Source of the DNA: Arthrobacter sp. 260
GTDB lineage: Bacteria > Actinomycetota > Actinomycetes > Actinomycetales > Micrococcaceae
Length of the DNA: 64,000 nt
Reading direction: 5' to 3'
Assembly (NCBI RefSeq): GCF_013116745.1
Contig: NZ_JABFOE010000005.1
Coordinates: 124,001 to 188,000 of the forward strand
Under the pieces are notes generated by a model, which saw nothing but the letters and a program-made list of their open reading frames with translations, did not search any database and was not told the origin of the DNA. Below, piece by piece: positions 17,390-26,931 of this stretch. Every line of letters starts with the position of its first letter. Position 1 is the first letter of the stretch. The position numbers were made by a program, and so were the translations under genes.

Positions 17390-17512
17390 CTTGATCTTTT
17401 GGTCGCGATGTTCAAAGGGTACGCCTGCTTCTTCGGCTGGCTGAAGGAACCATTGATTGTTATCCAGTCGTTAGAGATGTCCGTGGATAGGAGGCTGCGC
17501 TATGCTCGCGTT

Positions 17513-17857
17513 ATGGCTGAAAAAGCGAAAAGCATCGAAGAATATCTCAATGCGCTCGACCCTGAATACCGGACTGAACTCGAACGGATCCGCACCCTGG
17601 TGCAGCAGCTCGTACCGGGTACCGAAGAGGCAATAAGCTACGGCATGCCGACGCTCAAGTACAAGAATCGGGCGCTGGTATATTTCACAGCGTCCAAGAA
17701 ACACATGAGCTTCTACCCGTCCTCATGGGCAATCGACGAGTTGAGGGACCAGCTCCAGCACTACAAGACCACCGAACACGCAATCGCCCATCCAAGGATC
17801 GGCCGGATTAGATGGGAGTCCAGGATTCGGCCGATGTGTCCCATTCCCGGATCGTAG
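17513..17857 (+). CDS. DUF1801 (iron-chaperone-like) protein, 3'-truncated
   Basis: The first 90 residues are a typical DUF1801 protein: MAEKAKSIEEYLNALDPEYR, EEAISYGMPTLKYKNRAL, and HMSFYPSSWAIDELRDQLQH. From about codon 91 the family C-terminus is missing. It is replaced by a tail (AHPRIGRIRWESRIRPMCPI) read from the opposite strand of the neighbouring SRPBCC gene. The break lies near 17779-17785, where that gene also ends abnormally. The ATG at 17513 is the conserved start. It is probably a remnant and may not fold. Confidence 0.6.
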   Translation: MAEKAKSIEEYLNALDPEYRTELERIRTLVQQLVPGTEEAISYGMPTLKYKNRALVYFTASKKHMSFYPSSWAIDELRDQLQHYKTTEHAIAHPRIGRIRWESRIRPMCPIPGS

Positions 17858-18243
17858 TCGTATCCGGTTATAAACCTGGTTCCACCATCAGTCGGAACAT
17901 AGCGCCAATAGCCTGAGCCCTTTCTGATGGGTGATAAGGGGTTCGCGGTAGAGAATTTCAGCACCGACGTTGCCTGCCCATCAGCCCGGAACCGGTGTCC
18001 CAAGGAAACACCAATACCTGTGATCGCGTAAAAGGGAAGATTGAACCCGTACCGGAAATGCGTGACCTCTTGGTCGCCGGTGCTGACCGGGACGATGCTA
18101 GAAAATCGCAGATCCCACCGGGGATGCTGTTCCGGGTTTTGGCTAAGATCCCACACTTCCTCGAGGGATGCACCGATTTGGGTCTCGACGTAAATCTGCT
18201 TTCGATCTGCGGCAGCTACCTTCTTCTTCCCCATTGTCCCCAT
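17761..18243 (-). CDS. SRPBCC (START-like) family protein, 3'-truncated
   Basis: A 160-residue product beginning MGTMGKKKVAAADRKQIYVE. It has the family-typical VWDLSQNPEQHPRWDLRFSS, a membrane- or ligand-pocket stretch, YWRYVPTDGGTRFITGYDYD and RPILGWAIA. Relatives usually continue with WSFDRLR and another helix; here it stops after an unrelated CSVVL read through the DUF1801 gene. It may be a broken gene. An ATG three codons downstream is also possible. Confidence 0.6.
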   Translation of the reverse strand: MGTMGKKKVAAADRKQIYVETQIGASLEEVWDLSQNPEQHPRWDLRFSSIVPVSTGDQEVTHFRYGFNLPFYAITGIGVSLGHRFRADGQATSVLKFSTANPLSPIRKGSGYWRYVPTDGGTRFITGYDYDPGMGHIGRILDSHLIRPILGWAIACSVVL

Positions 18244-18530
18244 TTCGGTAGCTTACTGGGCAAGTCAAACTCTTCGGCCCTATAGGTCTGGCAGGTGGAA
18301 GCCGGCACAACGATCCCGTTTCCTTTACGGTCCGTTTTCGCCGCCGTAAGCCGGTCCCCACCGCCACGACTTGTCCTGTGGACTTGTGCGTGGCCTTACG
18401 GAACGAAGGAGGATTATCTGCTGGTCCTTTCGCTCCTCTGTGAGCATCCCGAAAGCGCAACACATGGATGGGCTTCCTACTGCCATCTGCGCGGAAGTTC
18501 GATTAATCCGCTGTTTCACCAAAGCTCGTC

Positions 18531-18944
18531 CTAGTCCTCCTTCGAGCCAAGCCCGAATCGATAGGTGGAGCCCACGAGAGCTAACGCGATGAACAAAGGT
18601 GCTACGACTGCTACGACGGGGATGCCAACCAGCGAAGTGCCGGTCACATCCCCTCGCGTCGAATCGTGAAAGGCGAGGATCAACGACAGGGACATGGTTC
18701 CTATGACAAGGCCCCTGTTGAGCATGGGGGCAAAGGATCGACTCAAGACAATAACCGTCGCTGCCAAACCGGCGTACTCCCATGCCTGACCATAGGAATG
18801 CCAGAGACCGTCACGCACAGTTCCCCCAAGCCAGGCGAACCACAGGAACAACGACAAATGGGTGAGGATCCACAGCATCACAACCGCAGTAGCCTGCGCC
18901 ACCAACCGCTGCGGAACGTTCAACCGATCCCACCACTCAACCAC
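18531..18944 (-). CDS. Hypothetical membrane protein, four TM segments
   Basis: A 137-residue protein starting MVEWWDRLNVPQRLVAQATA. Four hydrophobic segments are visible: VVMLWILTHLSLFLWFAWL, YAGLAATVIVLSRSF, GLVIGTMSLSLILAF and VGIPVVAVVAPLFIALALVG. The family is not recognised. It stands alone, with about 290 bp to the left and 700 bp to the right free of genes. Confidence 0.65.
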   Translation of the reverse strand: MVEWWDRLNVPQRLVAQATAVVMLWILTHLSLFLWFAWLGGTVRDGLWHSYGQAWEYAGLAATVIVLSRSFAPMLNRGLVIGTMSLSLILAFHDSTRGDVTGTSLVGIPVVAVVAPLFIALALVGSTYRFGLGSKED

Positions 18945-19662
18945 AATGGCTCACTCCGTCCGTCACTAGAATGCTCTGTCGTCCTGGCAGATGGCTCAGA
19001 TACCCCGCTCGGCTGTGATTCAACTTCATCCTTGCCTAGCGTCGCTGATCATCCGACGATCCGTAGGGGGATCTCCACCGCGAAACCTGTCCATGCATTC
19101 CTATGGAGGGGTCTGCATCAAGCGCGGCGAGCCAACTATTTGGTTTGACTTGTCCGGCATTGCCAAGCCTTCTCAATTTGGCCACCAGCTGGGTCCAGGG
19201 GGTCGTTCTTCGACTAATCTGTCTCACGTTCGCCTCAGGGCCGCTTACGGTCTCCCATATTCAATGCATTCTCGGTCCCAATAATCTCGTGCGCGTCCAA
19301 GATGCCCCGCCTCACTCCCGACGCTATTACGTCTCTCAAAAGAAAAGGAAAACAGCGGCGAGAACAATAACAGAGACAAATCCCCAAATATCCATTAGCC
19401 CACCCTACCCAGAGAACCAGTGTCGACGTGCTTGACCGCTAGCGGATCCCTCAACCGAACCGACCTACATGATCCGAGTGTCTTCAGGCAAAGAATCCTG
19501 ATCAGTGGACCCGTAGGATCCATAAAACTCCCTTACGAAAAGACTGGCCGACGGACCTGAAAGCTTAGCGACCCGTGGTCGAACAAGGTTCCGGGGAGTA
19601 CCTTTATGGCGTGGAGACGCGCGAATCTAAGACCGTCGTCGTTCCCGGATCCCCACCGCAAG
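18945..19662. other. 718 bp without a supportable gene
   Basis: Both strands contain only short ORFs with no family features. The stretch is less GC-biased than its surroundings and codon-position bias is not visible. The only item of note is a 19-codon minus-strand ORF at 19336-19395 (hydrophobic peptide MDIWGFVSVIVLAAVFLFF), preceded by GGGTGGG. It may be decayed DNA. Confidence 0.5.
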
Positions 19663-20581
19663 TCACTTTCGCAGTGGCGACCGAAGAGATCGCAGGACCA
19701 GCTTCGCCTGGTCCCGGACCCGATTGCCGTTGTAGATGATGAAGTCCTTCCCAGCATGGACCCCTGGTTTACCGGCACAGGCCACCGTCCTTTGGTGCAG
19801 AGCCTCAAGCTGCTGAACGGTCACAGGGAGAGGCCGTTCGTGGGGGTGCTGCCGGGCACCCAAAGGAAAGTCCCGTCCTGCATCCATTGTCAGTTCGACG
19901 TGACCGCCGAGGAGATGACTCACGGGATGGGTGTCCGAGAATTCCACCAGCGTTCCAATCGTGGCAAGAAACGCGTCCATGTCACGGACGTAGAGCCGCC
20001 CCGGATAGATGGTGTCACCAGTGAAAAGACTTGCGGTCCACTGGTCATAGAAACGTGATCGACGCTTCCTGGTGACCAGGGGAAGGGATCAGCACCAGCT
20101 CCCGACCGCCCAGATTCACCGATGCTGTCTGTGAGGGCCACTTGGTGAACCCGAAATGCTCAATGACGTCATCCAGGTCACTCCCCACGACTGTCGTGTC
20201 CGGCCGATCCAGAAACTCCTTGTCGCCGGCGGTGTGATCGCCATGCCCATGGGAATGCGCAACGATCAGCCCGTATGCCTTACGCGGATGCTCCGTTAGC
20301 CATTCAGCGATCAGCCGCTCGACGACGGCGCGCAGGGGCCACTTCAGGGGGTCCCGCGTCGCACCCGTATCGATGAGGAATGCGGTGGAGTTGCCAAACA
20401 GCAGATAGACAAACGGCCCTTCGGGGCTGGTGCGAAGGCTCTGCCGGATGATGTAGGTGTGTTGCTCCAACCGGTGAACCTGATAGCTCGGTTCATCGAC
20501 GTCTGTTCCGTCGATCCAGCGGACGTTGGCGTCCACCGTGGTGGGAGCCGCAGTGACAAAATCTATTTCGTCGTTTGTCAT
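19663..20581 (-). pseudogene. Metallo-beta-lactamase-fold hydrolase, frameshifted
   Basis: The first 178 codons encode an MBL-fold protein with the zinc motif HSHGHGDHTAGD near residue 110 and IPSPGHQEASI near 168. The frame then ends at a TGA (20045). Dropping one T from ACGTTTCTATGAC near 20050 restores a continuous frame: YDQWTASLFTGDTIYPGRLY, containing the expected TGDT motif, then SHLLGGHVELT, to a stop at 19663. The span is 919 bp, 3n+1, giving about 305 residues, a normal length. It is a real frameshift mutation or a sequencing error. Confidence 0.75.
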
Positions 20582-20651
20582 GGCAGCACCCTAATCCATG
20601 AGGAAGCTGGCGGGTTAGCTTTGGCAGGCTGACCGTAATCAACAAGCAGTT

Positions 20652-21044
20652 TTACGGCTGTGGATCGATTCGCTGCCCGAACCGTGGCGGCTCGATCATC
20701 GGATCGTCTGGCGAGCGGCCGTTGACTGGTTCTTCCCGCCGCAAACGTTGGGTCAGCTGGTCGTGTGAGGTCCCGCCTGGGTCCGGGCGTACGGGGCTTG
20801 GGTCGGCGTCGTCGGCCGTGTCGTCGTCGTGCGAGGGAAGGAGAATAGTGAAGAGGAAGGCGACCGCGAAGGCCACCAGTCCTGCGCGCAAACCGACGTC
20901 ACTGCGCAGGACGTTGTCTGTCCCGCCGGAGGTCACCACTGCAGCGACGATTCCAACGAAAAGGCCAACACCGGCACCGAGGGCCAGACCGCGTCCGACC
21001 CGGAGAAGAAGCCGACGAAAAATGTCGTGATGCTCAAATTTCAT
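20652..21044 (-). CDS. Hypothetical membrane protein, two TM segments
   Basis: A 130-residue protein starting MKFEHHDIFRRLLLRVGRGL. The two hydrophobic segments are ALGAGVGLFVGIVAAVV and AGLVAFAVAFLFTILLPS. An acidic, Pro-rich cytoplasmic tail (HDDDTADDADPSPVRPDP) follows. The start at 21044 is chosen because GGAG stands 9 bases upstream; an upstream start would add nine residues. The family is not recognised. Confidence 0.65.
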   Translation of the reverse strand: MKFEHHDIFRRLLLRVGRGLALGAGVGLFVGIVAAVVTSGGTDNVLRSDVGLRAGLVAFAVAFLFTILLPSHDDDTADDADPSPVRPDPGGTSHDQLTQRLRREEPVNGRSPDDPMIEPPRFGQRIDPQP

Positions 21045-21092
21045 AGCCCACTTCTCCGGGTATCGGGACACCGTCAGATGGACGTGTGGTAC

Positions 21093-22139
21093 CTAGGCGG
21101 TCTCGTCCGCCACCCGGATGAGGACCTTGCCGGTGACACCGCTTTCGACGGCGTCGTGCGCAGCGGCAGTCTCCTCCAGGGGGAACCAGTGCAGCGGAAG
21201 TCCGGCGGACTCCCCCACGGGCAAAGCCCCGTCGCGCAGGGCTGCGGTGATGTCCTCGGCGGCGGCGAGCAGCGGCTCGGTCCCTACCGTGTAGAGGAGC
21301 AGTCCCTGCCAGCGGACGTTCTTCGCAAAACTCGCGATGATCGGTGCCGTGAAATCGTCACCATTATTGTTCGCGTAGTAGGCGATGCTGCCATGGTTGG
21401 CCAGCACCTCAACGTCGAGCGCAGCGTTCTGGGCGGGAGCCACCTCGACCACCTGGTGGACGCCGTCGGGAGCGATCTCGCGGATCCGGTCAGCGAGGGC
21501 GTCATCGGGATACTGGACCACGTGGTGTGCACCGGCAGCGCGGGCCAGTTCGGCCTTCGCCTCGCTGCTGACGGTCGCGATCACTGTGGCGCCAGCCCAG
21601 ACGGCAAGCTGAATCGCTGCATGTCCGACGGCCCCCGCTCCACCCTGCACGAGAACCACCCGACCGGTCAGCGCTTCGGGCGCAAGACGTGCTGGCCCCT
21701 GCTCGTGGACGGTGAGCGCACGGTGCGCCGTCATCGCGGGGACGCCAAGGCTGGCGGCCACGTCAAAGTCGATACCCTCAGGCAGTGCCACTACCCGGTC
21801 CGCGGGAAGGACAGCGAACTCCTGCGCCGTTCCGGTGGGACGGCCATGCGCAGCCAGGTACACCCAGACCCTGTCGCCGACCGCCAGGCCGGTCACGCCG
21901 TCGCCGAGCGATTCGATGACGCCGGCACCGTCCTGGTTGGGGACTACCTCGTCAAAGGCGAGGTCCCCCTCGGAGCGGGCCTTCCAATCGGTGGGATTGA
22001 CGCCGGAAGCGGCGATGCGGACCCGGACTTCGCCGGGGCCGGGGGCAGCTGCTTCGCGCTCGACGAGGGACAGGACTGAAGATGCTCCGGTGACGGAGTA
22101 AACGATTGCTTTCATATTCAGGCCAACCGGCTCTGTCAT
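21093..22139 (-). CDS. NADPH:quinone reductase-like medium-chain oxidoreductase
   Basis: A 348-residue MDR-superfamily protein without the structural zinc cysteines. It has MKAIVYSVTG at residue 9, SGVNPTDWKAR, PNQDGAGVIESLGDGVTG, and the nucleotide-binding VLVQGGAGAVGHAAIQLA near 160. These are typical of quinone oxidoreductase/zeta-crystallin relatives. It probably reduces quinones or enones with NADPH; the physiological substrate is unknown. The start could be the internal ATG at MKAIVY. It is probably monocistronic. Confidence 0.88.
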   Translation of the reverse strand: MTEPVGLNMKAIVYSVTGASSVLSLVEREAAAPGPGEVRVRIAASGVNPTDWKARSEGDLAFDEVVPNQDGAGVIESLGDGVTGLAVGDRVWVYLAAHGRPTGTAQEFAVLPADRVVALPEGIDFDVAASLGVPAMTAHRALTVHEQGPARLAPEALTGRVVLVQGGAGAVGHAAIQLAVWAGATVIATVSSEAKAELARAAGAHHVVQYPDDALADRIREIAPDGVHQVVEVAPAQNAALDVEVLANHGSIAYYANNNGDDFTAPIIASFAKNVRWQGLLLYTVGTEPLLAAAEDITAALRDGALPVGESAGLPLHWFPLEETAAAHDAVESGVTGKVLIRVADETA

Positions 22140-22198
22140 CGGCCTATTCCCTGCGGACCGTGCGCCCGGTCCTGGGACCCACCGTTTGGGACGTGGTG

Positions 22199-22711
22199 CT
22201 AGCCGCGGCGTTTGCCCCAGGCCAGATCGATCAGGGCTGAAATGAACACAACCAGCGCCGCGGCTGCTGGCCAGATGGCGGCGGCACCCAGGGAATGCAG
22301 GACAAAGTCAGGTTCGGCACCGAGCATCATGCCCAGCCATTGGCCGACGACGACGGCGAGCACCGACCCCACCAGCGATCCGCCCACCGCCGCAACGATC
22401 CGCTGCCAGGCGCCGGGTAGCTCCATCCGCTGCACCAGGAGCCAGCCCACCACGATCCCGACCACCAACTGGAGCCCGGCAAGGGTAAGGTCCCCCACCA
22501 GGGGCGCCTCCTCAGGGGCAGGGTCACCATAGAGGCCGCCCCCGGGTGCAGCAAACCACCACACCACGCCCATCAGCAGGCCCAGGCCAGCCATGGCGCT
22601 GGCCCACCAGACCAGAGACGTCGGCGGAACTCCGGTGTCCTTGGTGGCCACTGAGTAAACGGGAGGTGGGTAGCTGCCGGGTTGCTCGGCGTCGGGACTG
22701 GTGGGGCGCAT
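22199..22711 (-). CDS. Hypothetical membrane protein (DUF2567-like layout)
   Basis: A 170-residue protein with a Pro-rich N-terminus of about 30 residues and four hydrophobic segments: SLVWWASAMAGLGLLMGVVW, LAGLQLVVGIVVGWLLVQ, AAVGGSLVGSVLAVVVGQWL and AAIWPAAAALVVFISALI. A short basic end follows. The layout resembles actinobacterial DUF2567 proteins, but that is a pattern match only. It diverges from the flavin reductase gene 55 bp away. Confidence 0.65.
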   Translation of the reverse strand: MRPTSPDAEQPGSYPPPVYSVATKDTGVPPTSLVWWASAMAGLGLLMGVVWWFAAPGGGLYGDPAPEEAPLVGDLTLAGLQLVVGIVVGWLLVQRMELPGAWQRIVAAVGGSLVGSVLAVVVGQWLGMMLGAEPDFVLHSLGAAAIWPAAAALVVFISALIDLAWGKRRG

Positions 22712-22766
22712 GACTTATACATTAACAAAGTTATGCGGCACCAGTACCTCACCTAGGGTGGGGTGC

Positions 22767-23285
22767 GTGACTCAACAAGCCCCCGCCGACCAGCCAATCC
22801 CCGACCCGGCAGCAGCCTTCCGTGACGCTTTCCGCCGCCATCCGGCGGGAGTCACGATCATCACCGCTGTCTATGAGGGTAAACCGTTCGGGTTCACCGC
22901 TACCTCGGTATCTTCCCTCTCCGCCGACCCGCCACGGTTCAGTTTCAACATGGCCCGCACCTCCTCGTCCTGGCCCGCCATCGCCAATACGAACTACATC
23001 GGTGTGCACATGCTGGGGCTCGCCAACCGCGAACTCGCGGATCGGTTTGCGCGCAGCCGCAACCGTTTCGACGGCGACCATTGGAAGCCCGGACCGCACG
23101 GCGTGCCCGTGCTGGAGAACGTGGCGGCGCACCTGATCGGCCGGATCAGCATGCGGCTGTCCTTCGAGAACAACGCGGTGGTGGTCGCCGAAGTGGCCTC
23201 CGGCGAAGTGGGCGCCCCCGGTGTTCCGCTGCTTTACCACGGCGGATCGTACGGGCAGCCGACAGCTCTCGACTACGAAATCTAG
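22767..23285 (+). CDS. Flavin reductase family protein
   Basis: A 172-residue FMN-binding split-barrel protein: FRDAFRRHPAGVTIITAVYE, GFTATSVSSLSADPPRFSFN, NYIGVHMLGLANRELADRFA and PLLYHGGSYGQP are the family landmarks. It supplies reduced flavin to an oxygenase or reduces flavin-linked substrates; the partner is not nearby. The GTG at 22767 is used because in-frame conservation starts soon after it and no ATG is available. It is convergent with dnaE, 10 bp apart. Confidence 0.87.
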   Translation: MTQQAPADQPIPDPAAAFRDAFRRHPAGVTIITAVYEGKPFGFTATSVSSLSADPPRFSFNMARTSSSWPAIANTNYIGVHMLGLANRELADRFARSRNRFDGDHWKPGPHGVPVLENVAAHLIGRISMRLSFENNAVVVAEVASGEVGAPGVPLLYHGGSYGQPTALDYEI

Positions 23286-23295
23286 CGCGGCCCGC

Positions 23296-26200
23296 CTACA
23301 CGTCCAGGCAGGCGGGCCCCAACAGCACCTTCAAGTCGCCAAAGAGTGACGACGTCGGATTGACCCTCAGCTCGACGCCGAGCCGCATGACCTCGACCTT
23401 GCGGTTGCTGTTCAGGCGAATCTGCACTTCGCTGGTACCCGGGTGGGTCCGCAGCACGTCCCGTAGGGCGACAACGGCGGTTTCGGTGGCCTTGTGGTGC
23501 GCCATCGAAATAACCACAGGGCCTGAATGGCCCTCGCTGAGGTCCGGAACACTGAGCTCCTGCGCGTTAAGGGTGACGGCGCCGTCGTCGCGCCGTTGCA
23601 GCCGGCCGCGCACGACCACGATCAGGTCCTCGGCGAGGACACCGGCGATCGGCCCGTACACCTGCCCAAAGAACATCACTTCCATTGACCCTGCGAGGTC
23701 CTCGATCTCGGCGCGCGCGTAGGCGTTGCCGCTGTTCTTCGCGATCCGCCGCTGCAGGGAGGTGATCATGCCGGCGATGGTGACCATCGCGCCGTCGGCG
23801 GGGCCCTCATCGCTGATGATCGAGGTGATCGACGAGTCCGCATGCTGGCTCAGGATGCCGTCGAGGCCCTGCAGCGGGTGGTCGGACACGTAGAGCCCGA
23901 GCATGTCGCGTTCGAAGGAGAGCTTGTCCTTCTTTTCCCACTCCGGCAGGTCCGGCACCTCGACCGAGAGACCACCGACGGACCCGGGTTCGTCGAACGC
24001 GCTGAACAGGTCGAACTGGTTCGCTGCCTCGTTGCGCTTGAGGACAATCACCGAGTCCACGGCTTCCTCATGGATCATGGCGAGGGCACGGCGCGGGTGC
24101 TTGAGCGAGTCGAACGACCCGGCCTTGATCAGGGATTCGATGGTCCGCTTGTTGCAGACCACCGCCGGAACCTTCTGCAGGAAGTCGCTGAAGGAAGTGA
24201 AGGCACCCTTCTCGGTACGTGCACCCACCATGGCGCCCACCACGTTGGCCCCAACGTTGCGGATGGCGCCCATCCCGAAGCGGATGTCGGTGCCGACCGG
24301 GGTGAAGTTCACGCTCGACTCGTTGACGTCCGGTGGCAGGACGGTGATGCCCATCCGGCGGCACTCGTTGAGGTAGATCGCCAGCTTGTCCTTGTCATCG
24401 CCCACGCTGGTGAGCAGGGCGGCCATGTACTCGGCCGGGTGGTGGGCCTTGAGGTAGGCGGTCCAGTAGGACACCAGCCCATAGGCGGCGGAGTGGGCCT
24501 TGTTGAACGCGTAGTCCGAGAAGGGCAACAGGATGTCCCACAGCGTCTTGATCGCCGCTTCGGAGTATCCGTTGTCCTTCATGCCGTTGGCGAAGCCCTC
24601 GTACTGCTTGTCCAGTTCCGACTTCTTCTTCTTGCCCATCGCACGGCGAAGGATGTCGGCACGGCCCAGCGAGTAGCCGGCGACCTTCTGGGCGATAGCC
24701 ATCACCTGCTCCTGGTACACGATCAGGCCGTAGGTGGTTCCCAGGATCTCGGCAAGCGGCTCCTCCAGCTCCGGGTGGATCGGAGTGACCTCCTGAGCGC
24801 CGGTCTTCCGCAGCGCGTAGTTGGTGTGCGAGTTCGCGCCCATGGGTCCCGGCCGGTACAGCGCGATGACGGCTGAGATGTCTTCGAAGTTGTCGGGGCG
24901 CATCAGCTTCAGCAGGGCACGCATCGGCCCGCCGTCAAGCTGGAACACACCCAGGGTGTCGCCGCGGGCCAGCAACTCGTAGGAGCCCTGGTCCTCAAGG
25001 TCCAGGTCCTCCAGGACCAGATCGATGTCCTTGTTGAGCTTGATGTTCTCCACCGCGTCGGTGATGATCGTCAGGTTCCTCAGGCCAAGGAAGTCCATCT
25101 TGATCAGCCCGAGGTTCTCACAGGTCGGGTAATCGAACTGCGTGATGATCTGACCGTCCTGGTCACGGCGCATCAGCGGAATGATGTCGATCAGCGGGTC
25201 CGATGACATGATGACGCCGGCCGCGTGGACACCCCACTGGCGTTTCAGGCCCTCCAGGCCCAGAGCGGTTTCGAAGACCTTCGCCGAGTCGGCGTCGGAC
25301 TTCAGCAGTTCACGCAGCTCCTCGGCTTCGGAGTAGCGCTTCGAGTTCTTGTCGTGCACATCGGTCAGGGCCAGGCCTTTACCCATGACGTCCGGCGGCA
25401 TCGCCTTGGTGAGTCGCTCCCCCATCGAGAACGGGTACCCCATCACCCGGGAGGAGTCCTTCATGGCCTGCTTCGCCTTGATGGTGCCGTAGGTGACGAT
25501 CATGGCCACTCGCTCGTCGCCGTACTTCTCGGTGACGTACCGGATCACCTCGGACCGGCGCCGATCATCGAAGTCGACGTCGAAGTCGGGCATTGACACA
25601 CGCTCGGGGTTGAGGAACCGTTCGAAGATCAGCCCGTGTTGCAGCGGATCGAGGTCGGTGATGCGCATCGCGTAGGCGACCATCGACCCGGCACCGGAGC
25701 CACGGCCGGGGCCCACCCGGATGCCGTTGTCCTTGGCCCAGTTGATGAAGTCGGCGACCACCAGGAAGTAGCTGGGGAAGCCCATCTGGGTGATGACGCC
25801 AGTCTCATACTCGGCCTGCTTGCGGACAGCGTCGGGAATGCCCGCCGGGTAGCGGTACTGCAACCCGGTCTCGACCTCCTTGACGAACCAGGACTGCTCG
25901 CTCTCCCCCTCGGGGACGGGGAAACCGGGCATGTAGTTGGCTTTGGTGTTGAATTCGACGTCGCAGCGCTCGGCGATGAGCAGGGTGTTGTCGCAGGCCT
26001 CGGGGTGGTCCCTGAAAATGGAGCGCATTTCAGCGGGCGACTTGAGGTAGAACTCATCGGCGTCGAACTTGAACCGCTTCGGGTCGGCCATCGTGGACCC
26101 GGACTGGACACAGAGCAGCGCTGCGTGAGCCTTCGCATCCTCTGCGTGGGTGTAGTGCAGATCGTTGGTAGCCACCATCGGCAGCCCGAGTTCTTTGGCC

Positions 26201-26862
26201 AGCTTGATCAGGTCCGACTGGACGGCGCGCTCGATGTCCAGCCCATGGTCCATCAGCTCGCAGAAGAAGTTGTCCGCACCGAAGATGTCACGGAAGTCGG
26301 ACGCCGCCTGCATCGCTTCGCGGTACAGGCCGAGCCGGAGCTTGGTCTGCACCTCCCCCGAGGGGCAGCCGGTGGTGGCGATGAGGCCCTTGCCGTAGGT
26401 CTGCAGCAGGTCCCGGTCCATCCGCGGTTTGTACAGGTAGCCTTCCAGGGACGCGAGAGAGGACATCCGGAAGAGGTTGTGCATTCCCTCGGTGGTTTCA
26501 GCCCACATGGTCATGTGCGTGTAGGCGCCAGCACCCGAGACGTCGTCGCGGCCGCCACCGCCCCACTTCACCCGGGTCTTGTCCGCACGGGCGGTGCCGG
26601 GCGTCAGATAGGCCTCAACACCGATGATCGGCTTGATCCCGGCCGACCGGGCTTTGTCCCAGAAGTCGAAGGCCCCGAAAACGAACCCGTGGTCGGTGGT
26701 GGCGAGGGCTTTCATGCCCAGTTCCTCGGTGTGAGAGAACAGATCAGTCAGCCGGGCGGCACCGTCGAGCATTGAGTATTCGGTGTGATTGTGCAGGTGG
26801 ACGAAGGAATCGTCGCGGGTCGGCTTGGCTGGGGAAGCTTGGGGAGATGCTGTTGAAACCAC
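23296..26862 (-). CDS. dnaE: DNA polymerase III alpha subunit
   Basis: The 1188-residue replicative polymerase subunit. The PHP domain opens with FVHLHNHTEYSMLDGAARL at residue 20. The catalytic aspartates lie in PDFDVDFDDRRR near 420, followed by GPMGANSHTNYALRK, YQEQVMAIAQKVAGYSLG and NKAHSAAYGLVSYWTAY. An OB fold begins VTIAGMITSLQRR near 1027. The length is normal for a DnaE1. The GTG at 26862 is the only possible start because an in-frame TAG lies 12 nt before it; the GGAGG abuts the start codon, which is unusually close. Confidence 0.96.
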   Translation of the reverse strand: MVSTASPQASPAKPTRDDSFVHLHNHTEYSMLDGAARLTDLFSHTEELGMKALATTDHGFVFGAFDFWDKARSAGIKPIIGVEAYLTPGTARADKTRVKWGGGGRDDVSGAGAYTHMTMWAETTEGMHNLFRMSSLASLEGYLYKPRMDRDLLQTYGKGLIATTGCPSGEVQTKLRLGLYREAMQAASDFRDIFGADNFFCELMDHGLDIERAVQSDLIKLAKELGLPMVATNDLHYTHAEDAKAHAALLCVQSGSTMADPKRFKFDADEFYLKSPAEMRSIFRDHPEACDNTLLIAERCDVEFNTKANYMPGFPVPEGESEQSWFVKEVETGLQYRYPAGIPDAVRKQAEYETGVITQMGFPSYFLVVADFINWAKDNGIRVGPGRGSGAGSMVAYAMRITDLDPLQHGLIFERFLNPERVSMPDFDVDFDDRRRSEVIRYVTEKYGDERVAMIVTYGTIKAKQAMKDSSRVMGYPFSMGERLTKAMPPDVMGKGLALTDVHDKNSKRYSEAEELRELLKSDADSAKVFETALGLEGLKRQWGVHAAGVIMSSDPLIDIIPLMRRDQDGQIITQFDYPTCENLGLIKMDFLGLRNLTIITDAVENIKLNKDIDLVLEDLDLEDQGSYELLARGDTLGVFQLDGGPMRALLKLMRPDNFEDISAVIALYRPGPMGANSHTNYALRKTGAQEVTPIHPELEEPLAEILGTTYGLIVYQEQVMAIAQKVAGYSLGRADILRRAMGKKKKSELDKQYEGFANGMKDNGYSEAAIKTLWDILLPFSDYAFNKAHSAAYGLVSYWTAYLKAHHPAEYMAALLTSVGDDKDKLAIYLNECRRMGITVLPPDVNESSVNFTPVGTDIRFGMGAIRNVGANVVGAMVGARTEKGAFTSFSDFLQKVPAVVCNKRTIESLIKAGSFDSLKHPRRALAMIHEEAVDSVIVLKRNEAANQFDLFSAFDEPGSVGGLSVEVPDLPEWEKKDKLSFERDMLGLYVSDHPLQGLDGILSQHADSSITSIISDEGPADGAMVTIAGMITSLQRRIAKNSGNAYARAEIEDLAGSMEVMFFGQVYGPIAGVLAEDLIVVVRGRLQRRDDGAVTLNAQELSVPDLSEGHSGPVVISMAHHKATETAVVALRDVLRTHPGTSEVQIRLNSNRKVEVMRLGVELRVNPTSSLFGDLKVLLGPACLDV

Positions 26863-26931
26863 CCTCCCATTCTAGGCCAGTCCATCTCCCCGCCCGACGG
26901 ACATGCCGGGTGCGGCAGGAGACGGATCAGC

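Noticed and set aside
19103..19435. 110-codon ORF in the gene-free stretch
   Set aside because: No ribosome site, no family feature, and mixed composition without coding bias.
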